DNA of 64,000 bases from Albibacterium sp963696875 (GCA_963696875.1 CAVOLQ010000001.1:248001-312000), one strand, 5' to 3'; positions 53,432 to 62,602 are shown, counted from the stretch's first letter. Numbers and translations are program-made. The notes: generated from the sequence alone by a model not told the origin.

Positions 53432-53464
53432 AAAAAAAGCCCTTCCGGGATATCGGAACGGCTT
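53432..53464 (-). terminator. Terminator of the rpmB-rpmG-DUF4295 operon
   Basis: On the minus strand AAGCC-G-TTCCG pairs with CGGAA-G-GGCTT around a 6-base loop, followed by a seven-T run. It lies 25 bp past the last gene of the operon. Confidence 0.82.
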
Positions 53465-53488
53465 AAAGTTTTCTATATGTGAAAGGGA

Positions 53489-53674
53489 TTACTCTGCGGC
53501 CCCTTCAGTAACGATTTCTTTTGCAACTTCAACCGCCGCCTTAATTTGGTCGTTGTGTGCAATAAGTTCTTTAAAGGTGTAAGCACCTGTTTTCGGAGAT
53601 CTTACAGCAGTAATAACTTTTGTATAATCTTTTCCTTTTCCCGTTTTTAACGTCGCAATTGATTTCTTCGCCAT
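53489..53674 (-). CDS. DUF4295 small basic protein, probable ribosomal protein
   Basis: A 61-aa Lys-rich protein (MAKKSIATLKTGKGKDYTKV, then SPKTGAYTFKE). The DUF4295 family is restricted to Bacteroidetes and always accompanies rpmB and rpmG, as here (39 bp after rpmG). It may be the extra Bacteroidetes large-subunit protein reported in ribosome structures under the name bL38; that match is from memory and should be checked. It is clearly expressed with the ribosomal genes. Confidence 0.85.
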   Translation of the reverse strand: MAKKSIATLKTGKGKDYTKVITAVRSPKTGAYTFKELIAHNDQIKAAVEVAKEIVTEGAAE

Positions 53675-53713
53675 TTTTTTGTTCTTTTTAGACCCAGGGT
53701 CTGGTTAAAAGAT

Positions 53714-53896
53714 TTATTTAATTTCTTTGTGTAAGGTTACTTTTCTAAGCACCGGATTGAATTTCTTCATTTCCAAGCGCTCTGTAGTATTCTTTTTGTT
53801 TTTTGTAGTGATGTAACGAGACATTCCTGGTTGACCACTTTCTTTATGTTCAGTACATTCTAGTATTACCTGAACTCTGTTTCCTTTTTTAGCCAT
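53714..53896 (-). CDS. rpmG: 50S ribosomal protein L33
   Basis: 60-aa ribosomal protein of the large subunit. It has the family pattern MAKKGNRVQVILECTEHKES, YITTKNKKNTTERLEMKKF and the NPVLRKVTLHKEIK end. The CxxC zinc pairs of some L33 forms are absent (only one Cys, in LECTE), so it is a zinc-independent form. It lies between rpmB and the DUF4295 gene in one operon. Confidence 0.97.
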   Translation of the reverse strand: MAKKGNRVQVILECTEHKESGQPGMSRYITTKNKKNTTERLEMKKFNPVLRKVTLHKEIK

Positions 53897-53994
53897 TGCT
53901 GTATTTTTATACGCTATGAATACGATTCAGAGCGTGTGTTTTTATAAATAGGAATAAAACGAAATGTTAATTCGGATGCAAGCGCAACTGATAT

Positions 53995-54228
53995 TTAAAT
54001 ACGTCCGTCTTTTATAAATTTATTAATAGACGCGGTAATTCCGTTTTTATTAATTGTTTTAATTGCTGAAGTACTAACTTTTAACGTTATCCAACGGTTT
54101 TCTTCCGGAATAAAAAACCTTTTGGTTTGTAGATTCGGATAAAATTTACGCTTGGTTTTAACGTTAGAGTTTGATACTTTATAACCGTTTAAGGCACCTT
54201 TACCTGTTAAATCACAAATTCTTGACAT
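53995..54228 (-). CDS. rpmB: 50S ribosomal protein L28
   Basis: 77-aa large-subunit protein with the conserved start MSRICDLTGKGALNGYKVSN and the KRKFYPNLQTKRFFIPEE block. Cys pairs for zinc are not present. It is the first gene of the operon rpmB-rpmG-DUF4295. A promoter with both boxes lies upstream (54278-54309). Confidence 0.97.
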   Translation of the reverse strand: MSRICDLTGKGALNGYKVSNSNVKTKRKFYPNLQTKRFFIPEENRWITLKVSTSAIKTINKNGITASINKFIKDGRI

Positions 54229-54277
54229 GACTAATGCTATTTCGTTCTATATATAACTCTATTTCTTAAAGAGTTTG

Positions 54278-54309
54278 CAAATATCAACATTTCTTTTTGT
54301 TTATGCAAA
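54278..54309 (-). promoter_or_regulatory. Promoter of the rpmB operon
   Basis: On the minus strand: TTTG (54306-54309 complement), a 20-bp spacer, then GATATTTG (one base off TAnnTTTG) at 54278-54285. The leader to the rpmB ATG is about 45 bases. The rest of the 256-bp gap to acs is AT-rich without other structure. Confidence 0.5.
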
Positions 54310-54484
54310 ACTTTTTGATTTAAGTTATTGGGAATAGTTTTACTATTCGATTTTTTTGTTTTAATTAGCACAATTAATTGTATTCAGCGATAATATTGGT
54401 AAATTGCTATTTCTTTTGCTCTACAGCATTGAGTTTAATAAAAAAACACCTCTTAAAAAATATAATATAAAAATAAAATTACTT

Positions 54485-56413
54485 ATGAATTTACAAGTGA
54501 AATCTTTTGAAGATTATCAAAAGACCTATCAGTTCAGTGTAGAAAAGCCAGAAGAATTCTGGGCGGGAATTGCGGAAAACTTTTTCTGGCGAAAGAAATG
54601 GAATAATGTCTTAAGTTGGGACTTTAAAAAGCCGAGTATTAAATGGTTTGAAGGAGCAAAATTAAACATTACTGAAAACTGCCTTGATAGACACATTTAC
54701 TTAGATGGGGATAAGCCTGCAATAATTTGGGAACCGAATGATCCCAATGACGAAGCTAGGGTATTGAGCTATAAACAACTCTTAAGTAAGGTAGAACAAG
54801 TTGCCAATGTTTTAAAAAACAATGGGATAAAAAAAGGAGACCGTGTTTGTATTTATTTACCAATGGTTCCGGAATTGGTGATATCTGTCTTGGCCTGTGC
54901 TAGAATTGGTGCCATCCACTCGGTAATCTTTGGTGGATTTTCAGCACAATCAATTGCTGATAGAGTGAATGATTTGAACGCTAAATTAATCATCACAGCA
55001 GATGGTGGATTTCGTGGGAACAAAGTTATTGAATTAAAAACGATTGTTGATGATGCGTTAGTACAATGTAAAAGTGTAGAGAAAGTAATTGTTTTGACCC
55101 GAGCCAGGATAGGAGTATCCATGATAAAGGGAAGAGATGTATGGTGGGAAGATGAAATTCATAAAGTGGAAAGTCAGGGGAACCCAAGCTGCCCTGCAGA
55201 AGAAATGGACGCAGAAGATACTTTATTTGTTCTTTATACTTCTGGTTCTACTGGAAAGCCAAAGGGTGTAGTCCATACAACTGGAGGATACATGGTGTAT
55301 ACTGGATATACGTTTGCTAACGTATTTCAAAATAAGCCAGAAGATGTTTTCTTTTGCACTGCTGATATAGGCTGGATAACCGGACACTCCTATATTATAT
55401 ATGGGCCTTTATCACAAGGAGCGACCTCGTTGATGTTTGAAGGAGTACCTACTTGGCCAGATGCTGGCAGAATGTGGGATATTGTCGATAAGCATAAAGT
55501 AACTACCCTATATACCGCTCCTACTGCTATTCGTTCATTAATGGCTGCGGGCGACGAATATGTGGATAGCAAGGATTTAAGTAGCATCAAGGTTTTAGGA
55601 TCGGTAGGCGAGCCAATAAATGAAGAAGCATGGCATTGGTATAATGAAAAAGTAGGAAAAGGAAAAGCTCCGATCGTGGATACCTGGTGGCAAACTGAAA
55701 ATGGAGGTATTTTAATTTCTCCTATTGCAGGAATTACTCCCACTAAACCCGGTTACGCGATGTTGCCTCTGCCTGGAGTTCAACCAGCATTGTTAGACGA
55801 AAAAGGAAACGAACTGAAAGGAAATAACGTAACTGGAAATTTATGTATTAAATTTCCTTGGCCAGGAATGTTGAGAACGACTTGGGGTGATCATGAACGA
55901 TGCCGTGAGACCTACTTCTCGACTTACGAGAATATGTACTTTACTGGCGACGGATGTTTACGGGATGAAGAAGGTTATTATAGAATTACGGGAAGAGTAG
56001 ACGACGTATTAAATGTGTCGGGTCATCGAATAGGGACTGCGGAATTGGAGAATGCGATTAATATGCACAGCGACGTAGTGGAATCAGCGATTGTTGGATA
56101 TCCTCACCCAGTAAAAGGACAAGGTATTTACGCCTTCGTGATCTTGGGGAATGTTCACAATGACGAAGATTTAACCCGGAAGGATATCAATCAAACCGTT
56201 TCTCGCTTAATTGGCGCGATTGCCAGACCTGATCAAATTCAATTTGTGAAAGGCCTGCCAAAAACTCGTTCAGGAAAAATTATGCGTAGGATTTTAAGAA
56301 AAATAGTGGAGGGAGATCTTGCCAATTTAGGAGATACTTCTACATTGTTGGATCCAAGCGTGGTAGAAGAGATTAAAGAAGGCGCAATCAAAATGAAGCA
56401 GGTCGGTAATTAA
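54485..56413 (+). CDS. acs: Acetyl-CoA synthetase
   Basis: Activates acetate to acetyl-CoA through acetyl-AMP. The ATG at 54485 begins MNLQVKSFEDYQKTYQFS and gives 642 aa, normal for Acs; 27 preceding in-frame codons are AT-rich and do not look coding. Motifs include the P loop LYTSGSTGKPKGVVHTTGG, DIGWITGHSY, DTWWQTENGG, and TGDGCLRDEEGYYRITGRVD. The C-terminal acetylation-site motif is PKTRSGKIMRRILRKI, with the regulatory Lys. It is a single gene. Confidence 0.96.
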   Translation: MNLQVKSFEDYQKTYQFSVEKPEEFWAGIAENFFWRKKWNNVLSWDFKKPSIKWFEGAKLNITENCLDRHIYLDGDKPAIIWEPNDPNDEARVLSYKQLLSKVEQVANVLKNNGIKKGDRVCIYLPMVPELVISVLACARIGAIHSVIFGGFSAQSIADRVNDLNAKLIITADGGFRGNKVIELKTIVDDALVQCKSVEKVIVLTRARIGVSMIKGRDVWWEDEIHKVESQGNPSCPAEEMDAEDTLFVLYTSGSTGKPKGVVHTTGGYMVYTGYTFANVFQNKPEDVFFCTADIGWITGHSYIIYGPLSQGATSLMFEGVPTWPDAGRMWDIVDKHKVTTLYTAPTAIRSLMAAGDEYVDSKDLSSIKVLGSVGEPINEEAWHWYNEKVGKGKAPIVDTWWQTENGGILISPIAGITPTKPGYAMLPLPGVQPALLDEKGNELKGNNVTGNLCIKFPWPGMLRTTWGDHERCRETYFSTYENMYFTGDGCLRDEEGYYRITGRVDDVLNVSGHRIGTAELENAINMHSDVVESAIVGYPHPVKGQGIYAFVILGNVHNDEDLTRKDINQTVSRLIGAIARPDQIQFVKGLPKTRSGKIMRRILRKIVEGDLANLGDTSTLLDPSVVEEIKEGAIKMKQVGN

Positions 56414-56471
56414 TTTTTGCTGTCAAACGATGATTGCAAAAAACTGATGGGATAGCTAAAAGTTGAACGCT

Positions 56472-56522
56472 AATTTCTGTTGACATAAGGAGGAAATGTT
56501 TAGCCTTTTGTCAACAGAAATT
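56472..56522 (+). repeat. Long hairpin between acs and surE
   Basis: Arms AATTTCTGTTGACATAAGG (56472-56490) and 56504-56522 pair over 19 positions with one mismatch and a 13-base loop. It ends 16 bp before the surE ATG with no T tract, so it may be a surE leader structure rather than, or as well as, an acs terminator. Confidence 0.7.
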
Positions 56523-56538
56523 TAAGATTTAAGATAGA

Positions 56539-57393
56539 ATGATGGGAAAGAAGCCTACTATATTAGTTGTTAATGACGACGGCATAACCGCTCCGGGGAT
56601 TAAGGTTCTTATTGAAGAAATGCAAAAGATTGGAGATGTTACTGTTGTGGCTCCAGAATCTCCGCAATCGGGTATGGGACATGCTATTACTATAGGCAAA
56701 CCTTTACGCATCGATGAAGTGCACATCTACCCTGGAGTAAAAATGTATAAATGTTCAGGAACTCCAGTAGATTGTGTAAAACTTGCTGTTAATAAGATAT
56801 TTAAGGGTAAGAAGCCTGACTTGTGCGTTTCGGGAATAAATCATGGATTAAATAATTCCATAAATGTACTATACTCGGGTACCATGTCTGCGGCTGTTGA
56901 GGGGGCAATTGAAGGCATTCATTCTATAGGTTATTCTTATGATGATTTTTCGAATGATGCAGATTTTGAGAAATGTCGACCCTTAGTTCGCTCGATCGCG
57001 CAACAGGTACTTAAAAATGGAATACCAACTGGAACTCTTTTAAACGTAAATTTTCCAAATGTACAGGCTATAAAAGGTGTTAAAATTTGTAGGCAAGCGA
57101 ATGCGAAATGGGCAGAAGAGTTTGATGAGCGTTTAGATCCTGCTAAACGAAGCTATTATTGGCTGACCGGCGTGTTTCAATTAAATGATTTGGGAGAAGA
57201 TACAGACGTATGGGCTCTTAATAATGGCTTTGCATCTATAGTGCCTGTCCAGTTTGACATGACAGCGCATCATGCGATTCAAACCCTCAACTCTTGGTAT
57301 TTTGATGCTGATGAGACACATAAAAGTAAGAATGAGGAAAGGATCAATAAAGGAAAGAAGCAAACCTTTGAAACAAATCCAGGTCTAGGGTAA
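56539..57393 (+). CDS. surE: 5'-nucleotidase SurE
   Basis: Metal-dependent nucleoside monophosphatase of stationary phase. The 284-aa protein (tandem ATG at 56539) has the metal-site motifs ILVVNDDGITAPGIK, VVAPESPQSGMGHAIT, GTPVDCVKLAV and SGINHGLNNSINVLYSGTMSAA. The C-terminal extension is rich in charged residues (NEERINKGKKQTFE) and is slightly longer than in E. coli (253 aa). The leader contains a 19-bp hairpin. Confidence 0.96.
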   Translation: MMGKKPTILVVNDDGITAPGIKVLIEEMQKIGDVTVVAPESPQSGMGHAITIGKPLRIDEVHIYPGVKMYKCSGTPVDCVKLAVNKIFKGKKPDLCVSGINHGLNNSINVLYSGTMSAAVEGAIEGIHSIGYSYDDFSNDADFEKCRPLVRSIAQQVLKNGIPTGTLLNVNFPNVQAIKGVKICRQANAKWAEEFDERLDPAKRSYYWLTGVFQLNDLGEDTDVWALNNGFASIVPVQFDMTAHHAIQTLNSWYFDADETHKSKNEERINKGKKQTFETNPGLG

Positions 57394-57404
57394 GCTTGAG
57401 AAAT

Positions 57405-57668
57405 ATGAAAAAGAACAATCTTCTCTTTGGCATCCTTCTTGGATTGATAGCTCCCGTAATTGCCTTAATTTTGGGGGAATTCAATTTAACTGGGATTGAT
57501 ATTGGGAGTAAAAACTTAAGTTTCTATGTAATTGCCGCCTTAATAAACTTACTATTGATGCGTTATTATTATCGTAATGAAATGGGCAATAGTGCTCGGG
57601 GCATTATATTAATAACGTTTGTTGGTGCAATGGCAGTTTTGTTTTTCCGTGAAGGAAGTCTAGTATAA
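57405..57668 (+). CDS. Small membrane protein between surE and lpxB
   Basis: The ATG at 57405 gives 87 aa with three hydrophobic segments (about residues 6-24, 36-51, 64-80). No motif is recognised. It starts 11 bp after surE and ends 15 bp before lpxB, so all three genes are likely co-transcribed. Similar short proteins sit between surE and lpxB in related Bacteroidetes; the function is unknown. Confidence 0.72.
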   Translation: MKKNNLLFGILLGLIAPVIALILGEFNLTGIDIGSKNLSFYVIAALINLLLMRYYYRNEMGNSARGIILITFVGAMAVLFFREGSLV

Positions 57669-57683
57669 AAATTCCCGTAAAAA

Positions 57684-58803
57684 ATGAAATATTATCTAAT
57701 TGCGGGGGAAACATCAGGAAGACCTTCATGGTGCCAACTTGATTGATGCACTTAAAAATGAAGACGCTGATGCTTCTTTTCGAATTGTAGGAGGAGATGC
57801 CATGCAGAAAATGGCTTCCCAAAATGCTGTTTTACATACATCTGTAATGGCTTTTATGGGATTTGTAGAAGTGTTAGCTAATATTTCAACCGTCTTAAAA
57901 AATCTTAAAAAGGTAAAAAAGGATATTCTCCGCAATCGTCCCGATGCCTTGATCTTAATTGATTTTCCTGGATTTAATTTAAAAGTTGCAGAATTTGCAA
58001 AGAAGAACGGAATCAAGGTTTTTTATTATATCTCCCCCAAAGTATGGGCTTGGAATCAAAAGCGCGTCTTAAAAATAAAAAGAGTAGTAGATCATTTATT
58101 TTGTATTTTACCTTTCGAAGTAGATTTCTACAAGAAATGGGGGATGGATGTAGATTATGTAGGTAACCCACTGCTCGACGCTTTGGCCAAAAATGAAACT
58201 GACCCTAATTTTAAAAACAAAGTAGAGTTTAACGGGAAGCCTTTAGTAGCTCTTCTACCCGGCAGCAGGGCGATGGAAATCAGTAAACTAATGCCTCTAA
58301 TGGTGCAGGTATCCGCTCGATTTCCCACCTATCAATTTGTTATTGCTGGTGCTCCAAACTTTTCAGAAGATTATTATAGGCAGTTTTTTGGTGAGCAGGA
58401 GTTGCCAATAGTCTTTGACGCTACTTATGATTTGTTGACAAACTCCGAAGCTGCCATCGTGGCTAGCGGAACCGCCACTTTAGAAACAGCTATTCTTCGT
58501 GTTCCAGAGGTAGTGGTCTATAAAGCCAATGCTCTATCTGTCTGGATAGCCCGTAAATTGGTTAATATAAAGTACATTTCATTGGTCAATCTAATCATGG
58601 GTGATCTCGTCGTTAAAGAGTTGATTCAAGAGGATTATAATGAAGAAAACGTATCAAGTGAATTGAATCTCCTGCTTAATAATAATGGCTATCGAATGCA
58701 AATGCTTGAAAATTACCAGTCTTTAATGAATAAAATGGGAGAAGCAGGGGCTTCGCAACGAACGGCCAAATTAATTGTTTCTTATCTCACCCATAAAAGC
58801 TAA
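57684..58803 (+). pseudogene. lpxB: Lipid-A-disaccharide synthase with a +1 frameshift near the start
   Basis: Makes the lipid A disaccharide. The natural ATG at 57684 encodes MKYYLIAGETSG, then the frame breaks: one extra A at 57719-57720 moves the rest (DLHGANLIDALKNED onward) into the +1 frame, which runs intact to 58803. Only a TTG at 57700 could start the long frame, and it would lose the conserved GETSGD glycine loop. The remainder is typical LpxB: LIDFPGFNLKVAEFAKK, YYISPKVWAWNQ, LPFEVDFYKKWG, LLPGSRAMEI, and ASGTATLETAI. It is either a sequencing error or a truly disrupted essential gene. Confidence 0.85.
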
Positions 58804-58850
58804 TCCTTATAAATTTTCTATATTTAAAACGGCCAAAAGAATTTTGAAGC

Positions 58851-60857
58851 ATGAACGGTAGAAAACTAGTAATAATCATAGTCATTATAATGACTTCCTT
58901 AAGATCAGAAGGTCAGCAGAAGATTGATCTTTATAAGCAAGCCCCGAATAGTCTTGTTGCTTTTGATGTTAAAGAACATTTCCTTCCCTCTGATGACGGC
59001 GTAATTCGAGTTGCAGATGTTTTTGAACCTGCGATCTATGCATATTTTCCGGACGAAGAAATCAATACTGGTAAGGCCGTTATCATTTGTCCGGGAGGTG
59101 GATATAAAATTTTGGCGATGAACATTGAAGGGCATGACGTTGCTCAACGTTTTGCTGCGGTAGGGATTACGGCGTTCGTTTTAAAATACAGGCTTCCTAA
59201 CGATAAAATAATGACCCATAAAGAGATTGGGCCTTTGCAGGACGCTCAGCGGGCAATTCAAGTAGTAAGGGAAAACGCGGGGAAGTGGAAAATAGATCCT
59301 AAGCAAATTGGCATTGCTGGATTCTCCGCTGGAGGTCATCTGGCCTCTACGCTTGGAACGCATTATCAAAAAGCTCTCATTGACAATCCAGCAAATACAA
59401 ACCTTCGTCCGGACTTTATGTTGCTTATGTATCCGGTGATCAGCATGAAAACAAACTTGACGCATCAGGGGTCGCGATTAAACTTATTGGGACCACAGCC
59501 TATTGATGATCAATTGATGTTTTTTTCAAACGAAGAACAGGTCACAGCAGATACTCCACCTACTTTTTTAGTACATGCGCAAGATGACAAAGCGGTTCCG
59601 ATAGCTAACAGTTTGTTATTTCAAGATGCTTTAAAGCAGCATGGTGTTCCAGCTGAGCTGCTACAATACTCAAAAGGGGGGCATGGCTTTGGATTGACTA
59701 ATCGAACTAGCGATATTCAATGGTTCGATCGTTTCATTGAGTGGTTAGTGCTCATTGATGCCGAACGCATCCATCAACAAGCAATAGTAGTTGACACTCA
59801 TAACGATGTGATTTATGAATCGGTTATGAAAGGTAAAGACATCGGGAAACGCATCAATTCTGGGCATACCGATCTTCCAAGACTGAAAGATGGAGCAGTA
59901 GATGTGCAGTTTTTTTCTGTATGGTGCAGTGAGAAGTATGGAAAAAATACTGCCTTCTCTTATGCTAACCGGCAGATTGACTCCTTAATGAAACTAATTG
60001 AACGTCATCCTGATCAAATTAAATTCGCAAAAAACGTAGATGATGTATTAAGCGTAATTAGCGAGAAAAAAATTGCAGCTATGATAGGAGTGGAAGGCGG
60101 ACACATGATTGAAGACCGAATAGATTATTTGGACAGCCTGTATAAAAGAGGAGCGAGGTATTTGACCTTAACCTGGAATAATAGTACGAGTTGGGCTAGT
60201 TCGGCTGCAGATGAGAATAATCCGAAATCGAGATTGAAGCATAAGGGCTTAACAGAAAAAGGTAAAGAAATCGTTCGGAGGATGAATGAATTGGGAATGA
60301 TGGTCGATTTGGCACATGTTGGATATCAAACCTTTTTTGATGCTATAGAAACGAGTACAAAGCCGGTTCTGGTTTCCCATAGCAATGCCTATGCTATTGC
60401 AAAAGTATCTAGAAATCTCCGTGATGATCAAATTAAAGCCATTACAAAAAATGGGGGAGTAATTTGTGTGAATTTTTATTCCGGCTTCTTAGATGAAAAA
60501 TATCGGTCAAACATAGATTTTATCTACAAAAAGTATGTCGATCCAAAAGGAAATGACAAGCTTTCTTCGGATGCAAAATATGCAAAGATTCCGTCAAAAG
60601 GAAAAGGAGAATTACGCCCTTCTATAGAAACTGTAGTAGATCATATTGATCATATCGTGCAATTAGCAGGGATTGATCACGTAGGTATTGGAGCTGATTT
60701 TGATGGCATGGAATCAACTCCAATAGGTTTGGACGACGTAAGCGACTATCCTAATCTTACAAACACCCTTTTAAAAAGAGGATATACAGAATCTGATATT
60801 AATAAAATATTAGGAAGAAATGTACTTCGAGTTATGCGAGCGCAAGAGAACTTTTGA
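58851..60857 (+). CDS. Fusion of alpha/beta-hydrolase (esterase) and M19 membrane dipeptidase
   Basis: A 668-aa exported protein (signal segment KLVIIIVIIMTSLRSEG). The first half (to about residue 305) is an alpha/beta-hydrolase of the BD-FAE/acetyl-esterase type: IICPGGGYKILAMNIEGHD, the nucleophile Ser159 in GFSAGGH, HAQDDKAVPI with the acid, and GGHGFG with the His. The second half is a zinc dipeptidase (M19): His317/Asp319 in DTHND, GVEGGHMIED, DLAHVGYQT, VSHSNAYAI, and IGADFDGMES. Both sets of catalytic residues look complete. I know each family alone; the fused form is uncommon. No frameshift is needed to read it. Confidence 0.88.
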   Translation: MNGRKLVIIIVIIMTSLRSEGQQKIDLYKQAPNSLVAFDVKEHFLPSDDGVIRVADVFEPAIYAYFPDEEINTGKAVIICPGGGYKILAMNIEGHDVAQRFAAVGITAFVLKYRLPNDKIMTHKEIGPLQDAQRAIQVVRENAGKWKIDPKQIGIAGFSAGGHLASTLGTHYQKALIDNPANTNLRPDFMLLMYPVISMKTNLTHQGSRLNLLGPQPIDDQLMFFSNEEQVTADTPPTFLVHAQDDKAVPIANSLLFQDALKQHGVPAELLQYSKGGHGFGLTNRTSDIQWFDRFIEWLVLIDAERIHQQAIVVDTHNDVIYESVMKGKDIGKRINSGHTDLPRLKDGAVDVQFFSVWCSEKYGKNTAFSYANRQIDSLMKLIERHPDQIKFAKNVDDVLSVISEKKIAAMIGVEGGHMIEDRIDYLDSLYKRGARYLTLTWNNSTSWASSAADENNPKSRLKHKGLTEKGKEIVRRMNELGMMVDLAHVGYQTFFDAIETSTKPVLVSHSNAYAIAKVSRNLRDDQIKAITKNGGVICVNFYSGFLDEKYRSNIDFIYKKYVDPKGNDKLSSDAKYAKIPSKGKGELRPSIETVVDHIDHIVQLAGIDHVGIGADFDGMESTPIGLDDVSDYPNLTNTLLKRGYTESDINKILGRNVLRVMRAQENF

Positions 60858-60861
60858 TACA

Positions 60862-61587
60862 CTATGCCATATTGTGATAGACTGCCTGAACATCGTCGTC
60901 CTCCTCAATTTTATCAATCATTTTTAAAACGTCGACAGCATCTTCTTCAGAAATATCTGTTGTAGATAGGGTGATGCGCTCAAGTTTAGCACTTTTAACT
61001 TCTATTCCCTTTTCTTCTAAAAGTTTTTGCATGTTTCCAAAATCCTCAAAAGAAGTTTGAACCACTATCAAATCATTATCGTCTTCGTCTTTTTCTAGGT
61101 ACAATTCTTCCAAACCGCCATCTATTAATTCAAATTCTAGCTCGTCAGCGTCAATTTTTTCATCAGCTAAAAATCTGAAAACGGATTTCCGTTGGAAAAT
61201 AAAATCTAAAGACCCAGTTTTTCCCAATGAGCCGCCGGCTTTTGTGAAATAGCTGCGCACATTGGCAACTGTGCGATTCGTATTGTCAGTAGCAGTTTCA
61301 ATTAAAACAGCAACGCCATGTGGAGCATAGCCTTCATAAATATGTTCTTCATATCCTTGCGAATCTTTTTCGGATGCGCGCTTTATGGCGGCATCAATCC
61401 GGTCTTTCGGCATGTTTACAGCCTTGGCATTTTGAATTGCCGTTCTTAGGCGTGAGTTTGTTTCCGGATGGGGGCCACTTTCTCGAACAGACATCGCAAT
61501 CTCTTTTCCGATTCGAGTAAACTGCACAGACATTTTTGCCCAACGTTTAAATTTTCTTTCTTTTCTAAATTCAAATGCTCTTCCCAT
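60862..61587 (-). CDS. YebC/PmpR/TACO1-family protein
   Basis: A 241-aa protein of the YebC family, described as transcriptional regulator or, more recently, as a ribosome-associated factor for difficult peptide stretches. It starts MGRAFEFRKERKFKRWAKMS and shows NSRLRTAIQNAKAVNMPKD, the GYAPHGVAVLIETATDN block and FTKAGGSLGKTGSLDFIFQR. It is convergent with the fusion gene (4 bp apart) and is the only YebC-type gene here. Which role applies is open. Confidence 0.9.
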   Translation of the reverse strand: MGRAFEFRKERKFKRWAKMSVQFTRIGKEIAMSVRESGPHPETNSRLRTAIQNAKAVNMPKDRIDAAIKRASEKDSQGYEEHIYEGYAPHGVAVLIETATDNTNRTVANVRSYFTKAGGSLGKTGSLDFIFQRKSVFRFLADEKIDADELEFELIDGGLEELYLEKDEDDNDLIVVQTSFEDFGNMQKLLEEKGIEVKSAKLERITLSTTDISEEDAVDVLKMIDKIEEDDDVQAVYHNMA

Positions 61588-61608
61588 AAAGTTGGATGAT
61601 ATTTTGTT

Positions 61609-62559
61609 TTATTTAATTGATGGCTTGAGGTTTTTTAACATGATAGTAGCGGTACCCGAAAGATCAAATTTTGGCTTCCATCCCCAATCCTCCTTTGCGA
61701 ACGTATCCTCTATTGATTTCGGCCAGCTATCAGCGATTTTTTGCCTTGCGTCCCCCTGTTTGTATGATATGGAAAATTCAGGAATATGCTTTTTTATTTC
61801 AGCACTAAGACTAGCTGGTGTAAAGCTCATTCCTCCAAGATTGTAGCTTGAACGAATTCGTAACTTATCGGAGGGCGCATCCATTAATGCGAGAGTGCCT
61901 TGGATGGCATCTTCCATATAGAGCATAGGCAATTCTGTATCTTCTGAAAGAAAGCAAGCATATACTCCTTGCTCTAAGGCATGATGAAAAATTTCTATAG
62001 CATAATCTGTGGTTCCTCCCCCTGGTGCGGTTTTCCAGCTAATTAGGCCAGGGTATCGGATACTGCGTACATCTAAATTGTAGTGACTAAAATAATATTC
62101 GCACCAGCGTTCGCCAGCCAATTTACTAATGCCATATACTGTATTGGGGTCCATGACACAATATTGTGGAGTATTTTCTTTTGGAGAATGAGGCCCAAAA
62201 ACAGCAATTGAACTGGGCCAAAACATTTTGTTTGTTTTATATTTTACCGCTAGGTCTAAAATATTTATTAAGCCGCCCATGTTGAGTTCCCAAGCTTTCT
62301 TTGGTTTTTGCTCACCAATTGCAGATAAAAGTGCGGCTAATAAATAAACTTGTGTGGGTTGGTGTTTTTTAAATAAAGAATCAAGTGCCTCTAGGTTTAG
62401 AACATCAATTTCCTCAAATATGCTCCCTGGAACTGGTTGTTGTGGAGATTTAATATCAGTAGTAATAACCTGATCATTGCCAAATTTTTTACGAAGTGCT
62501 ATTGCTAATTCCGTCCCAATTTGTCCGTTAGAACCTAGAATTATAATACATTCTTTCAT
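61609..62559 (-). CDS. SDR-family L-threonine 3-dehydrogenase-like protein
   Basis: From the ATG at 62559 the product is 316 aa; an in-frame codon two earlier is also possible. Extended SDR fold: NAD loop GSNGQIGTELA, active-site Tyr-Lys in VYGISKLAGERW, and the ISWKTAPGGGTTDYAIEI block typical of the UDP-epimerase-like threonine dehydrogenases found in Flavobacteria. It ends in a C-terminal cofactor/substrate domain. Assignment to threonine is by family resemblance; other epimerase/dehydrogenase substrates are possible. No kbl (2-amino-3-ketobutyrate ligase) is adjacent. Confidence 0.82.
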   Translation of the reverse strand: MKECIIILGSNGQIGTELAIALRKKFGNDQVITTDIKSPQQPVPGSIFEEIDVLNLEALDSLFKKHQPTQVYLLAALLSAIGEQKPKKAWELNMGGLINILDLAVKYKTNKMFWPSSIAVFGPHSPKENTPQYCVMDPNTVYGISKLAGERWCEYYFSHYNLDVRSIRYPGLISWKTAPGGGTTDYAIEIFHHALEQGVYACFLSEDTELPMLYMEDAIQGTLALMDAPSDKLRIRSSYNLGGMSFTPASLSAEIKKHIPEFSISYKQGDARQKIADSWPKSIEDTFAKEDWGWKPKFDLSGTATIMLKNLKPSIK

Positions 62560-62602
62560 CTGCACAAATATAGAATTTTTAGCGTGATAATCTCTATCGC
62601 TT

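Noticed and set aside
56488..56525. A nine-codon reading frame (ATG at 56496) after AAGGAGG in the hairpin before surE, as a possible leader peptide
   Set aside because: The spacing between the Shine-Dalgarno-like word and ATG is only two bases, Bacteroidetes ribosomes rarely use such sites, and the codons are explained by the hairpin arm.
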